The notes beneath the pieces were generated by a model. That model searched no databases. It was not told the origin of the DNA and worked only from the letters and a program-made list of their open reading frames with translations. Below, in pieces: positions 1 to 20,745 of a DNA stretch of 64,000 nucleotides. How positions within the stretch are numbered: the stretch's first letter is position 1; every line of letters starts with the position of its first letter. The position numbers and the translations under genes are program-made. Location: the NCBI GenBank assembly GCA_039566865.1, contig CM076960.1, forward strand, positions 620,001 to 684,000, in the 5' to 3' direction. The DNA comes from Aurelia coerulea (Eukaryota; Cnidaria; Scyphozoa; Semaeostomeae; Ulmaridae).

Positions 1-165
1 GAAGAAATAGATCACAGAATTTTACACCCACCTTTTTACGCCGAGTTAAAGATTTGGAAGCTATGCTTGTATGGCGTATCCACCACAGTATTGCACATAG
101 GTTCGCTAGCGTGAGGTCACACGATTTTACACCAACCTTTTTAAAGATTTGGAACCTATGTTGTG
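1..165. repeat. Short dispersed repeat, two tandem partial copies
   Basis: The phrase ATTTTACACC..CCTTTTTA..AAAGATTTGGAA appears twice here, near 18 and near 122. It appears again at about 38838-38872 in DNMBP intron 12 next to a similar GAAATAG(A/G)TCA lead. A shorter match, ATTTTACACCACCTTTTT, lies near 61146. It is a dispersed repeat of unknown class. Confidence 0.5.
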
Positions 166-552
166 AGTTGGTTACAGTAGGAAGAACAACTTGGGAGAAT
201 AGGTAGCAGTTGCTATGATGTCAGCTTATGAAGAGAGCTGTGGGATGACTGACAAGGTGGCCAACTTCAAACACGATTCATGGAATGCTTTTCTCGAAAA
301 AGTTTTAAATGAAGGGACATCTCAAAGGAGTTATCGGTAGCATGGAATGCTACGAACTTCAAATATTTGCTAGGTGGCAATGAACAAGAGAACGGGGGTT
401 AAAACATAGATAGCAGCGAACTGCACTGATACGATATCCAAATATAAATTCGCATTTTCAGAAGCCTAAAGAAGAGGAGTTTGAGCAATGCAATGTGAAA
501 TGATTGCAAGCCTGTGGACTAGATTGATCTTGTTGACGGGGCGGGAAAGAAA

Positions 553-1448
553 GGGAAAGTGGCATGTTGTAAAAACCGGACCTTAGGTCCCTAGGACCTC
601 TCAGACCCCCAGGACCTTTATGTCCTATCAAACAAGAAGTTGCGTGACGTAAGCTTCCCCTCTTCCATCCTACGAACGTCCGCTCGTTCAAAGCAGCGCC
701 AGGACGCCAGGAATCATGCAGAGCGTTTCAAAAATACTACGATGGGGGTTACAGTAAAAACCGGCATATAAGAACCACCCACTTATAAGAACCTAAGGCC
801 TAAAATGTTCTAATTTCACCCCATTACAGAAGAACCTATTCATCCTGAAATTCAAGGAAGGTTCTTATCTTAAAAAAAGTTAAATGTAAGCTACTGGTTT
901 TTAATAAATATGTGATAAAATGTTTTAAGAAATTTAGCCAAATACTGAAGTAGATACAAAGCACATGTAAAAGATTCCTTCTATAGATGGATTTGATACA
1001 GATAAGGATAGGTGGATAAGGTTGTCCTTTATAAAATTGTGTCATGATAGTGAGTACGTGAAAACCTTGTTTTCTTATATTTGGCCTAAATTCCCAAAGA
1101 TCGGTAATTAATGCTTTTGATAAGAACCTGTTTAAGAACCTTGCATCCTATTTTCAAGAATAGTATCATATGCATAAGAACCTAAACAGGGTGATTTCAA
1201 AATGTAAGGTTTTTATATGCGGGTTTTTACTGTACTCAAAAGCATAAACTCTGAACATGATCCTGGGGCTGGTTTAAACGAGCAGAAGGTCGTAGGATAG
1301 AAGAGGGGAAGCTTATAAAACGCAAACTCATGTTTAACAGCTTGATAATTACCCTCGTGGTGTTAAGGGTCCTTGTCAGCTTTAGTACTGAAGGGTCCTA
1401 GGGGTTTCAGAGGTCCTAGGGTCCGGCTTCTACAATATGCCAGGGAAA
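553..1448. mobile_element. Foldback element with a MITE nested in its centre
   Basis: The arm at about 553-695 is the reverse complement of about 1265-1448. Shared blocks include AAAGTGGCATGTTGTA, CCGGACC, CCTAGGACCTCT and AAGCTTCCCCTCTT. The right arm has an extra stretch near 1330-1375. The loop is occupied by the TA-flanked MITE at 752-1232. No coding sequence was seen. Confidence 0.7.
752..1232. mobile_element. MITE, TA-CAGTAAAAACC family, copy 1
   Basis: This 481-bp element begins CAGTAAAAACC and ends GGTTTTTACTG, flanked by TA on both sides (750-751, 1233-1234). The subterminal regions repeat TAAGAACCT and its complement. A TA target duplication and CAGT ends fit a Tc1/mariner-type non-autonomous element. 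A second copy is at 30934-31348. Confidence 0.85.
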
Positions 1449-2670
1449 GTACCACCTAGTCTTGAGACTGTTGCTGCGGCCATTGAATTTCTTTTGGAAA
1501 CATTTACAAAACAAATCAGTTCATAAAAAATAGGGTTGGAGGTTCATGCTGAGCGACAGAGAGAGTTTTTATGTTTGATTAATAATGACAAAATATTCGA
1601 TATCAAATGGGAAATGGAATTCTTTTGAGAAAAAAGATTTAATAATTAAGATCAAGGGTGATGTTGATCGTTAAGCAATGTCTAACAAAAATATTGATAA
1701 GACTTGAACAGTTGACATTTTATTCAAAACTCCTTGTTTATTTAGTTTTTTCATTCATCAAATATCACCAACCAACCGGGGGATTCTCTTATCTAAAAAC
1801 CATCCAAGTAGTTCAGTTTACAAGACTAGTTTCTCTCGCTGTTTAGTCACTTAAAGAATTTGAAAAATGAAACGCCAACGGCTCACATAGAAAAGCATTC
1901 ATTCAATTTATTTAGGAAGAAGACTTAGAACGGTTTAGAGTCTGGGTTACAAACCATGTGTACCGAAATGTCTATGGTTTTTTAATGTAAAAATCAAAAT
2001 ATATTTAAACAGGTTCTTTTGGCTTACTGCAAGATGTAACAGATTTGGTTACGGAGGAGTTTAAATCATTTAAGCTTGCTATATCAAATTTTTCATTTGT
2101 CAAAGCAGGTATGGGTGTTACTGCCATTTTCGAGAGAAGTTGGTGGTTTTTCTTGCTGAGATTCCTTCCATCTCCACATTTTGTTGTGGCCAGTCTAGTT
2201 TAGATTTATTTATTTGAGCAAAATGCTTAGCGATGCTCAGTATTGGCCTTAAAGTTAAAGCATTTAATGGCATTCAGTAAGACAGTGGGGCCAGGCCCAA
2301 CGAGACAATTGGCCTGGGCCTATCAAAATGGCGGCTGTGCCATTCATAAAAGGAAAAGAATCAGATTCGTTCTTTATCGAGTTTGTGAATTTTCTAGCAT
2401 CAAAACACCCTCGCGTCTTTGGTGTGTGCAGCTAAATGTTAGGGGTAGAGTTTGTAAACTCTGAGAAAGACAGAAGAAGTAGACGAACAAAGATATAACA
2501 TGCAGTTTCAAGACTTAGGAATGAAACGAATTGAAAAACTTCGTGTAGTGTTAGGATAAGGTGATTTGGAAAAGATACTGTCTTTAGCCGTAAGAGATAG
2601 TGGCTTACAGTAGACGACTGAGAAAGCCCCTCCTATATTTCCATAAATACAGAAGCTTTGACAGCGTAAA

Positions 2671-3098
<428 letters not shown>

Positions 3099-4614
3099 TT
3101 AAAGGAAAAGATTCGGTTACTAAGATTCATAGACGAATTACAAAATACCCAAGATCACAACTTGGTAAGTCGCAGCCAATCTTCGCATCAAATTGTAAGT
3201 GCCTAGTAAGCTACCAATTATCTAGTTAATTATCACATGTAAAGTTTGTCTCAAATCTAACATCAGGTGAGATTTGCGACAGCGCAAAATTAATCACATA
3301 AACATCTTGTCCGTTGTTTCTCACGGACATTTTCACCTGATATCTAATTTGAGATAAAGTGTACTGTTCTTTTGCTGGGCGTTTTATGTCTTGCTCTTTT
3401 CATTCGATTATTGATATGTAAGTCGCCTGTGTTATGCCATTGGTTAGTAATAGTATTTGCACCATGTGGTATTCTCTTTGCAGTTTCGTAAAGGATTTTG
3501 TAAGTAGCGTAACTAGTAAGTTTGTATTGCAAATTTTCGTTGGAATCTAAACAAAATTGTAAGTTAAAATTTGACTGCTAAAATTATGTTAATTATACGA
3601 TGTTCATTCTGGTGCCAAAATAACGCATCGATTGAAATACTAAAGTCTTGAAAAGAGTTCTCAAAATCTAATGATGTAATCTGACGATTGGAGATACTAC
3701 GTTTTTGTAAGACTGCTTTTGGTAATTTTCGTTGTTACGGTGAAATGGAACTGACTTCTGTCATCAAGCATATCTCTTTTTTTAATCAATCTGAAATTTC
3801 AAAAACAACAAGTGAATACAAGATACTGTGGCATTTGTAGCGAGGAAGGATGCATGAGATCACCGGGTTCTCACTACAAATACCACATCTTTCTTTATCT
3901 AAACGAAATAGTATATCATTCATTATGTTGTTAAAAATCTATGACCAGGAAAGCTTCACAAAGCATGACGCCCCTCATCTCATAAAGTATCAGGTTGAAG
4001 AACAAAATCAGAGCCTTTATCAATGGTAGATATTTCAAAAAGGAGAGGGGGTGTCAATCCGTTATAGGTTGAGGTTGAAAGATGTATCTTGGAGAAAATG
4101 TCAACTGGCTGACGAAAATCCAAAGATTTCCCAGAGAAGTGATAAAAGCTGAATTCTAATAACTGCGGAGATTTCCCAGAGATGTGGGCACATTTCACTC
4201 CCTTAAAGTTGGAGATGTCTCATCAAAAATTTCGATTGGATGACAAAAACTGCAGCTGCAAAGAGAAGAGATAAAACCAGCTGCTTGAAGGCCATGAAAG
4301 CTAATCCACTCTGGCTTTACGACAAAAGATGTGAATAAATTCATATATAAAGTGGTTTTAAAAGATGCAGCTTTGAAGTTCACAAGGAACGGCGATGTGA
4401 AATCACACAAAGAGGAGAGATCTGGCGACATTTTGCTCGTTTTATCATCAATATACATGCAAGACAACGAAACTCAACACAGATCTCAAGCGAGATTACT
4501 AAAGCTCTATGAAAGTCCATTAAAGTCAGATAGGCCTGTCCATTAATGCCGTGTGCGCTGGCCTTTTAATGACCCGAAACGAAACTCATTTGTGAGTGGA
4601 AAAATAGATTTACT

Positions 4615-5180
4615 GTGCGAAAGTTTTCATGTCAAAGGTGTTTAAAAGACATGACGCAACTGTTAAGGCTATGAACACTTTACATGCTCCTTTTCATTCA
4701 ACCTCCTTCTCTTAACTGCGTCTGCAATTCTATTTTAAGGCTCTAGAATTCAGAGTGCTCAGTTGACAATTAGATTTGCAGTATGAAAGTTTTCATGTCA
4801 AAGGTGTTTAAAAGACATGACGCAACTGTTAAGGCTATGAACACTTTACATGCTCCTTTTCATTCAACCTCCTTCTCTTAACTGCGTCTGCAATTCTATT
4901 TTAAGGCTCTAGAATTCAGAGTGCTCAGTTGAAAATTAGATTTGCTGTATGAAAGTTTTCATGTCAAAGGTGTTTAAAAGACATGACGCAACTTTTATGC
5001 TATGATCTCCGTCTCATTCAACCCCCTCCTCACCTCCTTTTTACTACGCCTGCAATTCTATTTTGACGCTTTAGAATCCAAGGTGTTCACATGTTACTTG
5101 AAAATCATATTTACTGTGCGAATGCTTTCATGTCAAAGTGTTTGAAAGATATGACGCAACTGTCAAGGCTATGGACACTT
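4615..5180. repeat. 166-bp tandem repeat, about 3.5 copies
   Basis: The phrase GAAAGTTTTCATGTCAAAGG recurs with spacing of 166, 166 and 169 bp from about 4615, 4781, 4947 and 5116. The first two units are almost identical over their full length and the last is more diverged. The unit shows no open frame of note and its class is unknown. Confidence 0.92.
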
Positions 5181-5656
5181 TTTCTACGCTACTGTTCACT
5201 CAGCCACCTGCTCTCTACTACGTCCACAATTGTCAAGGTCCTGTAGACATAAAAGAACTTCTCTCAATTTCCCCAAATTGCAGTTCTCGCACTTCTTAAA
5301 ACAGCGTAACGATGGATGCGATCTTTCATAAATGACAGAACTTCGAGATAATTACAGCAGATACCTGTTGTTCAAAATTAATTTCATTTGGTTTTACATC
5401 TACAAAAAAGCCTCGCCTGTGGAAGTTTCTCTCCTTTCCTCTCTCATTCTCTAAAATGTGAAAACATGAAGACATCCCTTGCTTTTAAGTTGCATTTTTA
5501 TCAATTGTAGAATGTCGACTAAACATTAGCAAACCCAAAGATCTCATTCCCATCCCTAGATATTTTCACGCCCAGTTCTGCAAACGTAGGCAACGAAATC
5601 TCGAGGGAGGGTTACGATTTTAGAAAACAATGAAAATAAAAAAGAAATTAGGGGAG

Positions 5657-6275
5657 AGAACAAGGACAGATTTTGTAACACAATAGCATGAGAGGCTTTT
5701 GTTGACACCTGAATTCAAAGAGCTTAGCGATTGCCGACAAAGGAAATTCTCTCAACCATAAATTCAAAACAAATGGAGCCAGAAAAGTTTCACTGAAACC
5801 CAAGTAGCTAGCGCACTCGTTCTGCATTCCAGACATTGTTTTCAAGAGCAAAATTGAGCATATATCGACAGGAGAAGGATATATCTACACATCTAGCCCG
5901 GGCATTTTATTTCTCTGCTTCAGAAGCTGATCAGTAAGTGGTTTCATTTACACCTAAAAAATAAGAGAATTGAATCGCCTCCTGATCGGCTTTTGAACCA
6001 AAGACATTAAATGCCCGAGGCAGATGTGTAGATATGTCCTTCTTCTTTCGATCTACGCTCACGTTTGCTCTTGAAAACAATTTCGGGAATGCACAACATG
6101 AGAGCTAGCTACTAGGGTTTCAGAAAAACTTTTGCGACTTGGTTTGTTTTTAATTACTGGTTGAGAGAATTTCCTTTGTCTGCGATCGCTAATCGCTTTG
6201 AATTGATGTGTCAGTCAAAAGCAACTCGTGCTATTGTCTTACCAAAGCTGCCTTTGTTCTATTGTTCAAGGAGAG
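5657..6275. mobile_element. Foldback element AACAAGGACAG, copy 1
   Basis: The left arm from about 5657 (AACAAGGACAG) is the reverse complement of the right arm ending near 6270, with a short centre near 5940-5990. The same element is at 40434-41051, where clear 9-bp flanking duplications exist. This copy is more diverged; its flanks (AGGGGAGAG left, AGGAGAGAG right) agree at 8 of 9 positions. No coding capacity. Confidence 0.8.
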
Positions 6276-6417
6276 AGAAGGACAAGGAGTTCGAAATAAG
6301 AACGATGAAAAACTGCCAATGAAAGAAAATTAGGGACAGAAAAGGAGATGATTACTGGCATGTCCACACACAAGGCCGGACAGTTTTAAACATTGATACC
6401 GATTCGCTGCAAGAGTT

Positions 6418-13245
<6,828 letters not shown>

Positions 13246-14586
13246 TACCTCGATCGATCACAATCGATTGCTAACAAACTTCCAAAACACTGCAGCATGA
13301 AAAGGTCCTCATCAATCCTCTAGCCTTCCATTATTCCATTGGGTCTCATCAAAACGATCAACATGAGAAATAACCAAAATTCTTGTTTGCTTGAATCGTC
13401 ACTTGAATAAATACCCCATAACTTTATATTTCCCTGACGAGATCAGTCCTTCCCATCTTGAACTGCGTCTCTTTCCAAACTTATTCCTCACTCTGTAACA
13501 TGATCTTGTGTCTTGTTCAGCAGCCGTGAAAACTCTTGAGAGGAGTGAATCGTACCGTGGCGATATTTTAAAATTCTATCCCTTGCTTTCTTGAATGGGA
13601 TACGATTACAAAACACTAAATTGAACGCTAATTCCTACTTGTCCCGCAAAATTCCTTTCTTGATCCCCACAATATTTATGTTATGAGCAGGTAAAAATAA
13701 TGAGCTAGCTAAAAATAATCATTAATGACAAAAGATATAGATTTTCTTTCTCTCTCTCCTGTTCGTAGCACGCTCGCTTTTACTACACATGTTAAAGTAA
13801 CAAAACAATACGCTTTATTCTTTACACCAAATGCATATGTAATATCAACCATCTTTTTCACACCTGTGTCTTCATTACAATACCCCCTGGAAAGAATATC
13901 ATATTGTGGACATTCAACACCTATCAGGGGGTAAAGTGATAACTTATTTCTTCACATATCCCTCAGCTAAAACAAATTTTGCAACTTTATCTTAATGCAA
14001 ACTTTATCACAATTCGTTCTATATTTTGTTTGATAATACAATGATTTAGGATGCATTTGTATAAGCTATTATAAGCGACCAGGAGGTGCTGTGGACTCTG
14101 TAAAAACCTGGGATGTGATGTCAGAAAAGTGCACAATCGTTGCAAAATTGCTACCCTCGATTAGAGTATTTTTTAGTATTTGAAAAAAAGTGGTAAAAAT
14201 AGAAAAAAGGGGAAAGGAGGTAGGAAAAATCTTCCGTTATTTTCTTATCCCTTTTTTTAAATCTATTTTTTTATTTGAAGATTTTTCAAAACATACTAAA
14301 AAATGCTCTGATCCAGGTTACACAATCTCGTAGTAATGAAGTGACGTTCTTATTTCAACCCACGCATTGGAAAGTGGCACTTATTACTATTTGCTGACAG
14401 GTCAAGAGATGACAACTTCCTTGTTGTCAATTACCTTGTCAGTATTTCCAACGAAATTCCGCGGCGTCTCCACCAGTAGGTGATTCGCCCCGGGCGATAA
14501 TTTCTTTCAATCAATAACACTGTACTTGGTAAGGTAAATCAAACAAGTGGACACATTTGGTGGGCTGTGGAATAAAAAGTACGTGG

Positions 14587-15016
14587 CCCAGGGGGGGGGG
14601 TACTCATTGACTTTTAGTACGGGGAGGGGCCCTTCCCAATATTTGGGGTCCGAAATTTTACATCAAATCAATATTTGGGGTCTGTGAATTACAACATGGA
14701 CAACAATTGAATATTTGGGGTCCACAAATCTGAGGAAAGGAAGAATCCTGCAATTTGGCCCTGAAGTTGCGAATCACGAAATAAATGCGTTAGTATTATT
14801 CAAAAACTGAGAAAAATCAAGAGGCTCAAATTGAAATCATTCAAAAACATGTAAGGGGCCCCAGAAATAGATAACAATATTTGGGGTCTCCAAAACATTA
14901 GACTCAATATTTGGGGTCCCCAAATCATTAGGCTTAATATTTAGGGGTCAGCAAAGAAAAAGTGGCATGGACCCCCCCCCCGTATTGAAAGTTAGGGAGT
15001 ACCCCCCCCCCCTGGG
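14587..15016. mobile_element. hAT-like MITE with G-run ends, inserted in an older repeat
   Basis: A 430-bp element with ends CCCAGGGGGGGGGGTACTC and GAGTACCCCCCCCCCCTGGG. It is flanked by perfect 8-bp duplications GTACGTGG at 14579-14586 and 15017-15024. The interior repeats AATATTTGGGGTC several times. The sequences outside it (GGGCTGTGGAATAAAAAGTACGTGG left, then TGTTACTC and AATTAGCC on the right) match the repeat at 61956-62410, so it landed in an older element. Confidence 0.9.
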
Positions 15017-15424
15017 GTACGTGGCTGTTACTCAAAATTGAAATGTTAATCTGAGAATCAAAGGCTAACTTAGATGCAAAAATTCTGCTTGATAAAATCA
15101 TCCACCTTTTAAACCCAGAAATTAGGAAAGTGGTGGCAAGGCAAGGGTTGGAGATAGGATCTGAATTGTACAGTAATGGTAAGTAAATTATGGACCAGAA
15201 TCGAGCATGGAATTCGTGTTCCCATACGAAGTCCTTGCCAGAATCTTTCTAATTTTTGGGTCTAAAAGATGAGTGCTGTCACCAAATAAAATGTTCACAT
15301 CTAAATTAGCCTTTGACTGACAGTCTGAAAGTGTCCAATTAGGCTACCATTCTATAAGAGCATTTTATTCATTGTTTAAGAAGGCCTAAGAACCCATCCT
15401 GACTTGCAAAATCGTAGGTTCTTA

Positions 15425-15891
15425 TAGGGAGCAGTCATAAATAATTGCAGGGACCCGGGTGGAAGCAAATGAGGAGGGGTCTGAAAATTTTTAGGGTAAA
15501 TTTATTGGGGTCTAAAACTTTTAGAGGAATTTATGCTGGGGTCTGAAAATAAATGAACTAAATTTTTAAATGTTTTCGAAAAAATTCAACTTTGTAGATT
15601 TTAGCTAAACTATTTATTAATTTTCTCAAAAAAGTTAGACATCAATGTTTTTTGTCTGTTAAGCTCTTTCTTCTTTTCTTCAATTGAATTCTTCTTTGTT
15701 TGGTTTGATGCTTTTGTGACAGTCTAGTTCTTTTGAAGTCGTTGTGTGCTGCCAGGGGTCTGAAATTTTTTGGTGAAAATTAGATGGGGTCTGAAATTTT
15801 TCATGGCTAGGATGCAGGGGTCTAAAATTGTTTGGGCAAATTTTCAAAATGCTTCCACCCCCTCCCTGTTATTAAAAATGACAGTTCCCTA
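15425..15891. mobile_element. Inverted-repeat element, TAGGGA ends
   Basis: The end TAGGGAGCAGTCATAAATAA at 15425 is matched by the reverse complement of ATGACAGTTCCCTA at 15891. The subterminal parts GGGTGGAAGCA and TGCTTCCACCCC also pair. The interior repeats GGGGTCT(G/A)AAA(A/T)TTTT. I see no convincing target duplication. Confidence 0.75.
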
Positions 15892-16496
15892 ACGCAGGTT
15901 TCACTGCATTATCTACTCTGGTTTTAATTGCTTCTTTTGAACATTTTCTGTTACTTCTCCATCAGATAAAAAGTTGCCTGGGTTTTCGTTAGCAATGATT
16001 ATTTTGAAACCTACACCAGCAAGCAATAGGGAACAGAGTATTTTTACTTTAGAGCAGATGTGTAGTATGCTAAAGACTGAAATGTCAGAGGTGAAACAAG
16101 GTGTGTATCAATCTTCTAAGCAAAAGGATTAGCACAGACTTTTTAGGGATTTTCTCTTTGAAACAAAAGGATTTTGCTAAAAGGGTACGAATGTTCTAAA
16201 CAAGTGGTAAGCTCCTCGCAGCAAAACATGGAGTTGAATGAAACAATGAAGTAGTAACTAAAGAAGTTGACTCTAATTCCATTCCTCTTACGATCTGATC
16301 TAACTGAAAAAGAATCACTATTTCTAACCAAAATGCAGCTGTCTTATGTTACTGTAGGCCTTTGTTAGAAACTTAAACACTTTAAAAGTTTATTAAACTA
16401 TGAACAAACTGAGTCTTTTAGCGATGCAAAATCTGGAAACAGTATCGAAGACCATCTACAGAATATCTCGATTTTACTTCTTTGATCCCTGGAAAT

Positions 16497-16671
16497 CATA
16501 AGCGTACGAGGCGGGGGGGCCAGGGGGCGGCAGCCCCCCCAACTTTAGACAAATTATCGAAAATGAGCCCCAATCGGGCAAAAAAATGCCCTCAGTCGGG
16601 CAAAAATTATGCTAAACAATGGACTTTGTGTTGGGCAGCCCCCCTAGATATTTTCTTCCCGTACGCTTATG
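16497..16671. mobile_element. hAT-like MITE, CATAAGCGTACG family
   Basis: A 175-bp element with ends CATAAGCGTACGAG and CCGTACGCTTATG. It is flanked by perfect 8-bp duplications CTGGAAAT at 16489-16496 and 16672-16679. Related to the element at 11879-12034. Confidence 0.92.
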
Positions 16672-16920
16672 CTGGAAATGTTTTCCATTACAGCAACTTA
16701 CGCTAATCTTACGATTTGCTGTAACCAGTGTCAGAAGACAATGTTTCGCTTGTTTATTCAGTTCTATTTTAGACCAACACAGTTTTGATAATCAAACACA
16801 GGATGTCAACCAAGAATGCATAAATTAATCAAAGAAGTGTTTGGTTCAAATAAAAAAGAACATTGCAAAAATGACATCTGTTTTTGGACTTCAGTTCATC
16901 AAGTTAGCTGTTCTGCAGTC

Positions 16921-17172
16921 CAGAGATGGCGCCAGGGAAGAAATGCTAGGGGGGCAAATACTGCCAGAGTGCCGACAGTCAGAAATTTTGTATGAACGAA
17001 TTCAATTCAAGTTCACAGAGATGACAACGCAGCAAAGAAATCTGGAGGTTTAGGTTATGAAAATGCCGACAGTACGTAGAAATTGTCGAAAATTCAAGTG
17101 CCGATGGGGGGGCTGAGTGAAATTTTGGGGGGGCTCCTGCCCCCCCTAGCACCCCCACTGGCGCCATCCCTG
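16921..17172. mobile_element. hAT-like MITE, CAGAGATGGCGCCA family
   Basis: A 252-bp element with ends CAGAGATGGCGCCA and TGGCGCCATCCCTG. Perfect 8-bp duplications CTGCAGTC lie at 16913-16920 and 17173-17180. The interior carries G-runs on the left and C-runs on the right that extend the fold. Confidence 0.92.
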
Positions 17173-20100
17173 CTGCAGTCTGCATACATTGAACAAAAAT
17201 AGCAATATGATTGTACAACTCTTTATCTTGAAAGGGCGGCGTAAATGAGACTAATAATGGCCTCTCTAAAGGGCCTATCTGATAATCTAAAGGCCCTATT
17301 CGGATGTGATCGACCAAATCGACACTGCAATGCTAGCCCTTCAACGTTTTTCTCCACAGGGACAGGGCCGTGTGAGGCATCTTAAACTTGTGGAGCATGA
17401 AGTTTCAAGGACACTTTCTCATTGGGCTTAAGGGGCACTTCCTAAAACAGAAAGGGCACTTTTCCGTCAAAATTGCAACTACTTTGGGGGCGTGTGCCCA
17501 AGTACCCTCTAGTACCCACGTCTCTGCGCAGGTACTAGCCTCGGTTACATCGTGTCTTCTTTTAACAACACAAGCAAAATCTACATTTGGCAAGATCTAT
17601 ATCACATATTCCCCCGGTATAAGTCATTCCTTCCCTTTTTAAATGCCGTGCCCTTCAAGTTTCAGATGCTTCTTACGACCTGATCATTCCCAGCTCCCCT
17701 CGTGCTTCCATCATTACTTCCCAGCATTTACAGGCACAACATTTCTCCCCAGCACCCTGATTTCCTTTCTATTGACAAACACAAACCATTTAGAGTCTTA
17801 GATTCAAGTAATAACTTCCTGAGAACAAAAGAAACTAAATATGTCAACCAATGATAGGCGTGGGAAAATAACCACCATGTGCCACACTCGTGGGAAAAAA
17901 CTACCTGCCATATATGGACTTTGATCAATTATTAATCGTGTTCTATTGTTTAGCTCGCTTTAAACCAAATTGTCAGCTGAGCTTACATTTCAGGATCAAC
18001 AACTACTCCGGATCAATTTTGCTGATGAAGAGAGGCTTTCATTCTTTTCAATAAAAACCTTCGTAAGCTGTGATGACGATGAATTAATATTGGGTAAGGG
18101 GGAAGGCTTTGGTATATCCATCTAGGTATATCTCTGTGCATACTCTGTAAGGGCCTAAGGAAACGTCTTTACATAATTTTAACAGATTGCATGACGCTCG
18201 CCAGCATGACAGAATTTAATGCAAAGAGAGCTCGATCTAATCGTGAGTAAAGGGGGAAAGCCCTGGTAGGTTGGTATATCTGGGGTATATCTCTCTGAAA
18301 GAAAATATCGCGCATAATATTAACAGACTGCATGACGCTAACCAGCAGATATATATCTCTGCATACTCTAGGGGAAAACGTCTTCAGACAGCATAACACT
18401 AAGTCTGCGCGCAGGCTACATAACACCAACATCGCCTGGCATGACACTAGAAGATCAATTTTTGAAAGAACAAGAATATGCCAACAGAGTTACATTGTGT
18501 ACATCTAAAACTTTGCAAAATCTCTCTTTCCAGATTTAATGCATTTTTTACAAAGTGCAGAAAATATTCCTCAAAATTCTAGCATAAAGGCCCGGGCATA
18601 AATGTTCTTAAAAGTAATTTTAGGTATATGGGGTTTTTCCCGCATAAGAAATAGCACTTTTTGATGAACAAAAATGCGTGTAATTTTGCGAAGAATTAAG
18701 GTATCAAAAATGCCCTAGGTGGAATTACAGTGAAACACCTGCAGTTCCTTCGAGTTTGCAGCAATCTATTCGGAACCAGTTATCTATGTTTTGACAGTGT
18801 CCTACATCTGCTCCAAATGTCTTCAGTATTCCTGTGAAGCGTTGAAAGTGTCACACAAACATTCTCTCTTTCAAAAACTGCGCAAAGTAACGAAAACATT
18901 CTGCTAAGCTAAATATTTTCTTCTGACAATGGTCACAAAAATATTGTCATGTCAGGATATGGAAACCGCACAGGGTGATTTCATATTTTAGTACAAGACC
19001 CTCAAGTTTGCAGCAGATAGTCAAAATTAACAGTCTGTGTTTTGCAGAAACTTTCTTGCAAGGTTTTCTCTGATAGATGTGAAGCGAGTAAAAACGAATG
19101 ACCCAGCACAAACCATAGCCGGCAAAAACACATTTGCAGTGATCTGTGCTTGAATTAAAAGGCGTCCAACGGCGAATTTGTCTCAAAACTCGCAAAAAAG
19201 TCTGTTCTATTGATGATAACAGTGGGGTGTATTCTTAATCTGTTCTTTGTCCAAAAGTAAATACGTGAAAAATGCAAAATGTCTTGCAACCCTGATCAAT
19301 ATTTCATTCTATCTGCAAAAATTTTCTTCTTCAGCTTCAAAATGAACCTAACTGTGCCTTTTCAAAATAACTGAATACTTTCAATGACAACTAATCTAAA
19401 AACTGTCTGTAAGAAACTCGGAGAATCTTTCACAAAGACTTCATTTAGAGTCATCTTTAAGAAAAACAAACCCTATTCTGCAAACTTTGGTAAATTAAAA
19501 ATGAGCTGGCAGCTTAAGAGAAGACTTTTATGCATTGAAACATTCAAAAAGCAGATCTTTGCCAAGCTATGACATTCACAGCATAAATCTAGCTGTATGC
19601 TCATGCTGTAACTCGAACAGACAAAGGATATGGTCAAAACTGAAATCAGACAGGAACAGCTGCAAGGAGGGGAATAGAAGCTTGAAAGGCAATATCAGAT
19701 TTTCCAGAAGATTTTAAAAACTTAACTTGGTGCAACTTGAAATATTGATCTTCAACAAGTTAAAGTAACGGTTCGAATTCCAAAGCTTAAAGGGGTTCCG
19801 TCTCCAAATCGTAAACAAACCTGTAAACACCATATTGTCTTAGGCACATGTCCATTGCACTCTGCAGTTTCCTTGGTGGCTTTATCCGAGTGACAAAAAA
19901 GTAACCATTCAACTTATATCCAAGCCATTCTAAGAACCGTTCCTCCACAGTGCAGTATTATTTTGATTTGGGTTGCACATGTTTTTCATTTCTTGTCTGT
20001 CTTTACCTATTGTGTCTGTCACCTATTTGTGAATCTCTTGATTTTTATCTTGCTTCGTTGCAAGTTTTTACCTCTCTTGTAAATTCATCTGCTCCATTTT

Positions 20101-20745
20101 GCACCACCTTTTATTCTCTAACTATTGTCTTCTTTCCTTTTGGCCCTCTCTCCCTTTTAATTAACGGCAATTTTGACAGATTGTACTAGGCTGGTCCCAT
20201 TGTTAGGTAATTATTTCCATGTGACCCCATTGTAATTTAAGTTTATAGGTAGGTGCCAAATTATTGTAAAAGTATATTTCTGATGAAGCGAAAGCGAACT
20301 GTCATTTGAGTGTACTATATTTTTGAAGTTTTTTGAATTTCTTTGCTACAAACAAAAAAGTCCAGAAGATTGCAGTTGATGCACCTATGCCGGTGTTATT
20401 TGGGCACAAGCCATCATTATAAATCAGTAATGGATACAAACTACATATAGCTGCAAACTTATTTTCAGTGAAAGTATCTATTGCACCACAAAACCCACAT
20501 GACATGTACCCCAAAAACCACATGGGTTTTTTACTTATCAGGCCTCTTGGTCCATAGCAGTCTTAAAAAGTGTTGTTTTTTATGTTTTGTAATCTGCTGA
20601 CAATCCAACCTTAATGAGAGGCATTTTGTTTTTGATTCCTTAGCAATTACAAAGTATACATGTATTTTCCAAGTATCGAAATATTGAAAATGCTAATTTT
20701 CCATGATAATTGTTTTCATTATCATTACAAATTTTGATTTTTCTA

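Noticed and set aside
4195..4546. Overlapping ORFs of 71 and 90 codons on opposite strands
   Set aside because: No family resemblance, no splice context, and located in the presumed RBPJ intron.
16979..17317. Minus-strand ORF of 112 codons with a proline-rich middle
   Set aside because: Most of it is the C-rich arm of the hAT-like MITE at 16921-17172.
20275..20320. Possible hammerhead core CTGATGAAGCGAAAGCGAAC
   Set aside because: The required A after GAA is missing and stem II would be only two base pairs, so it does not meet the motif.
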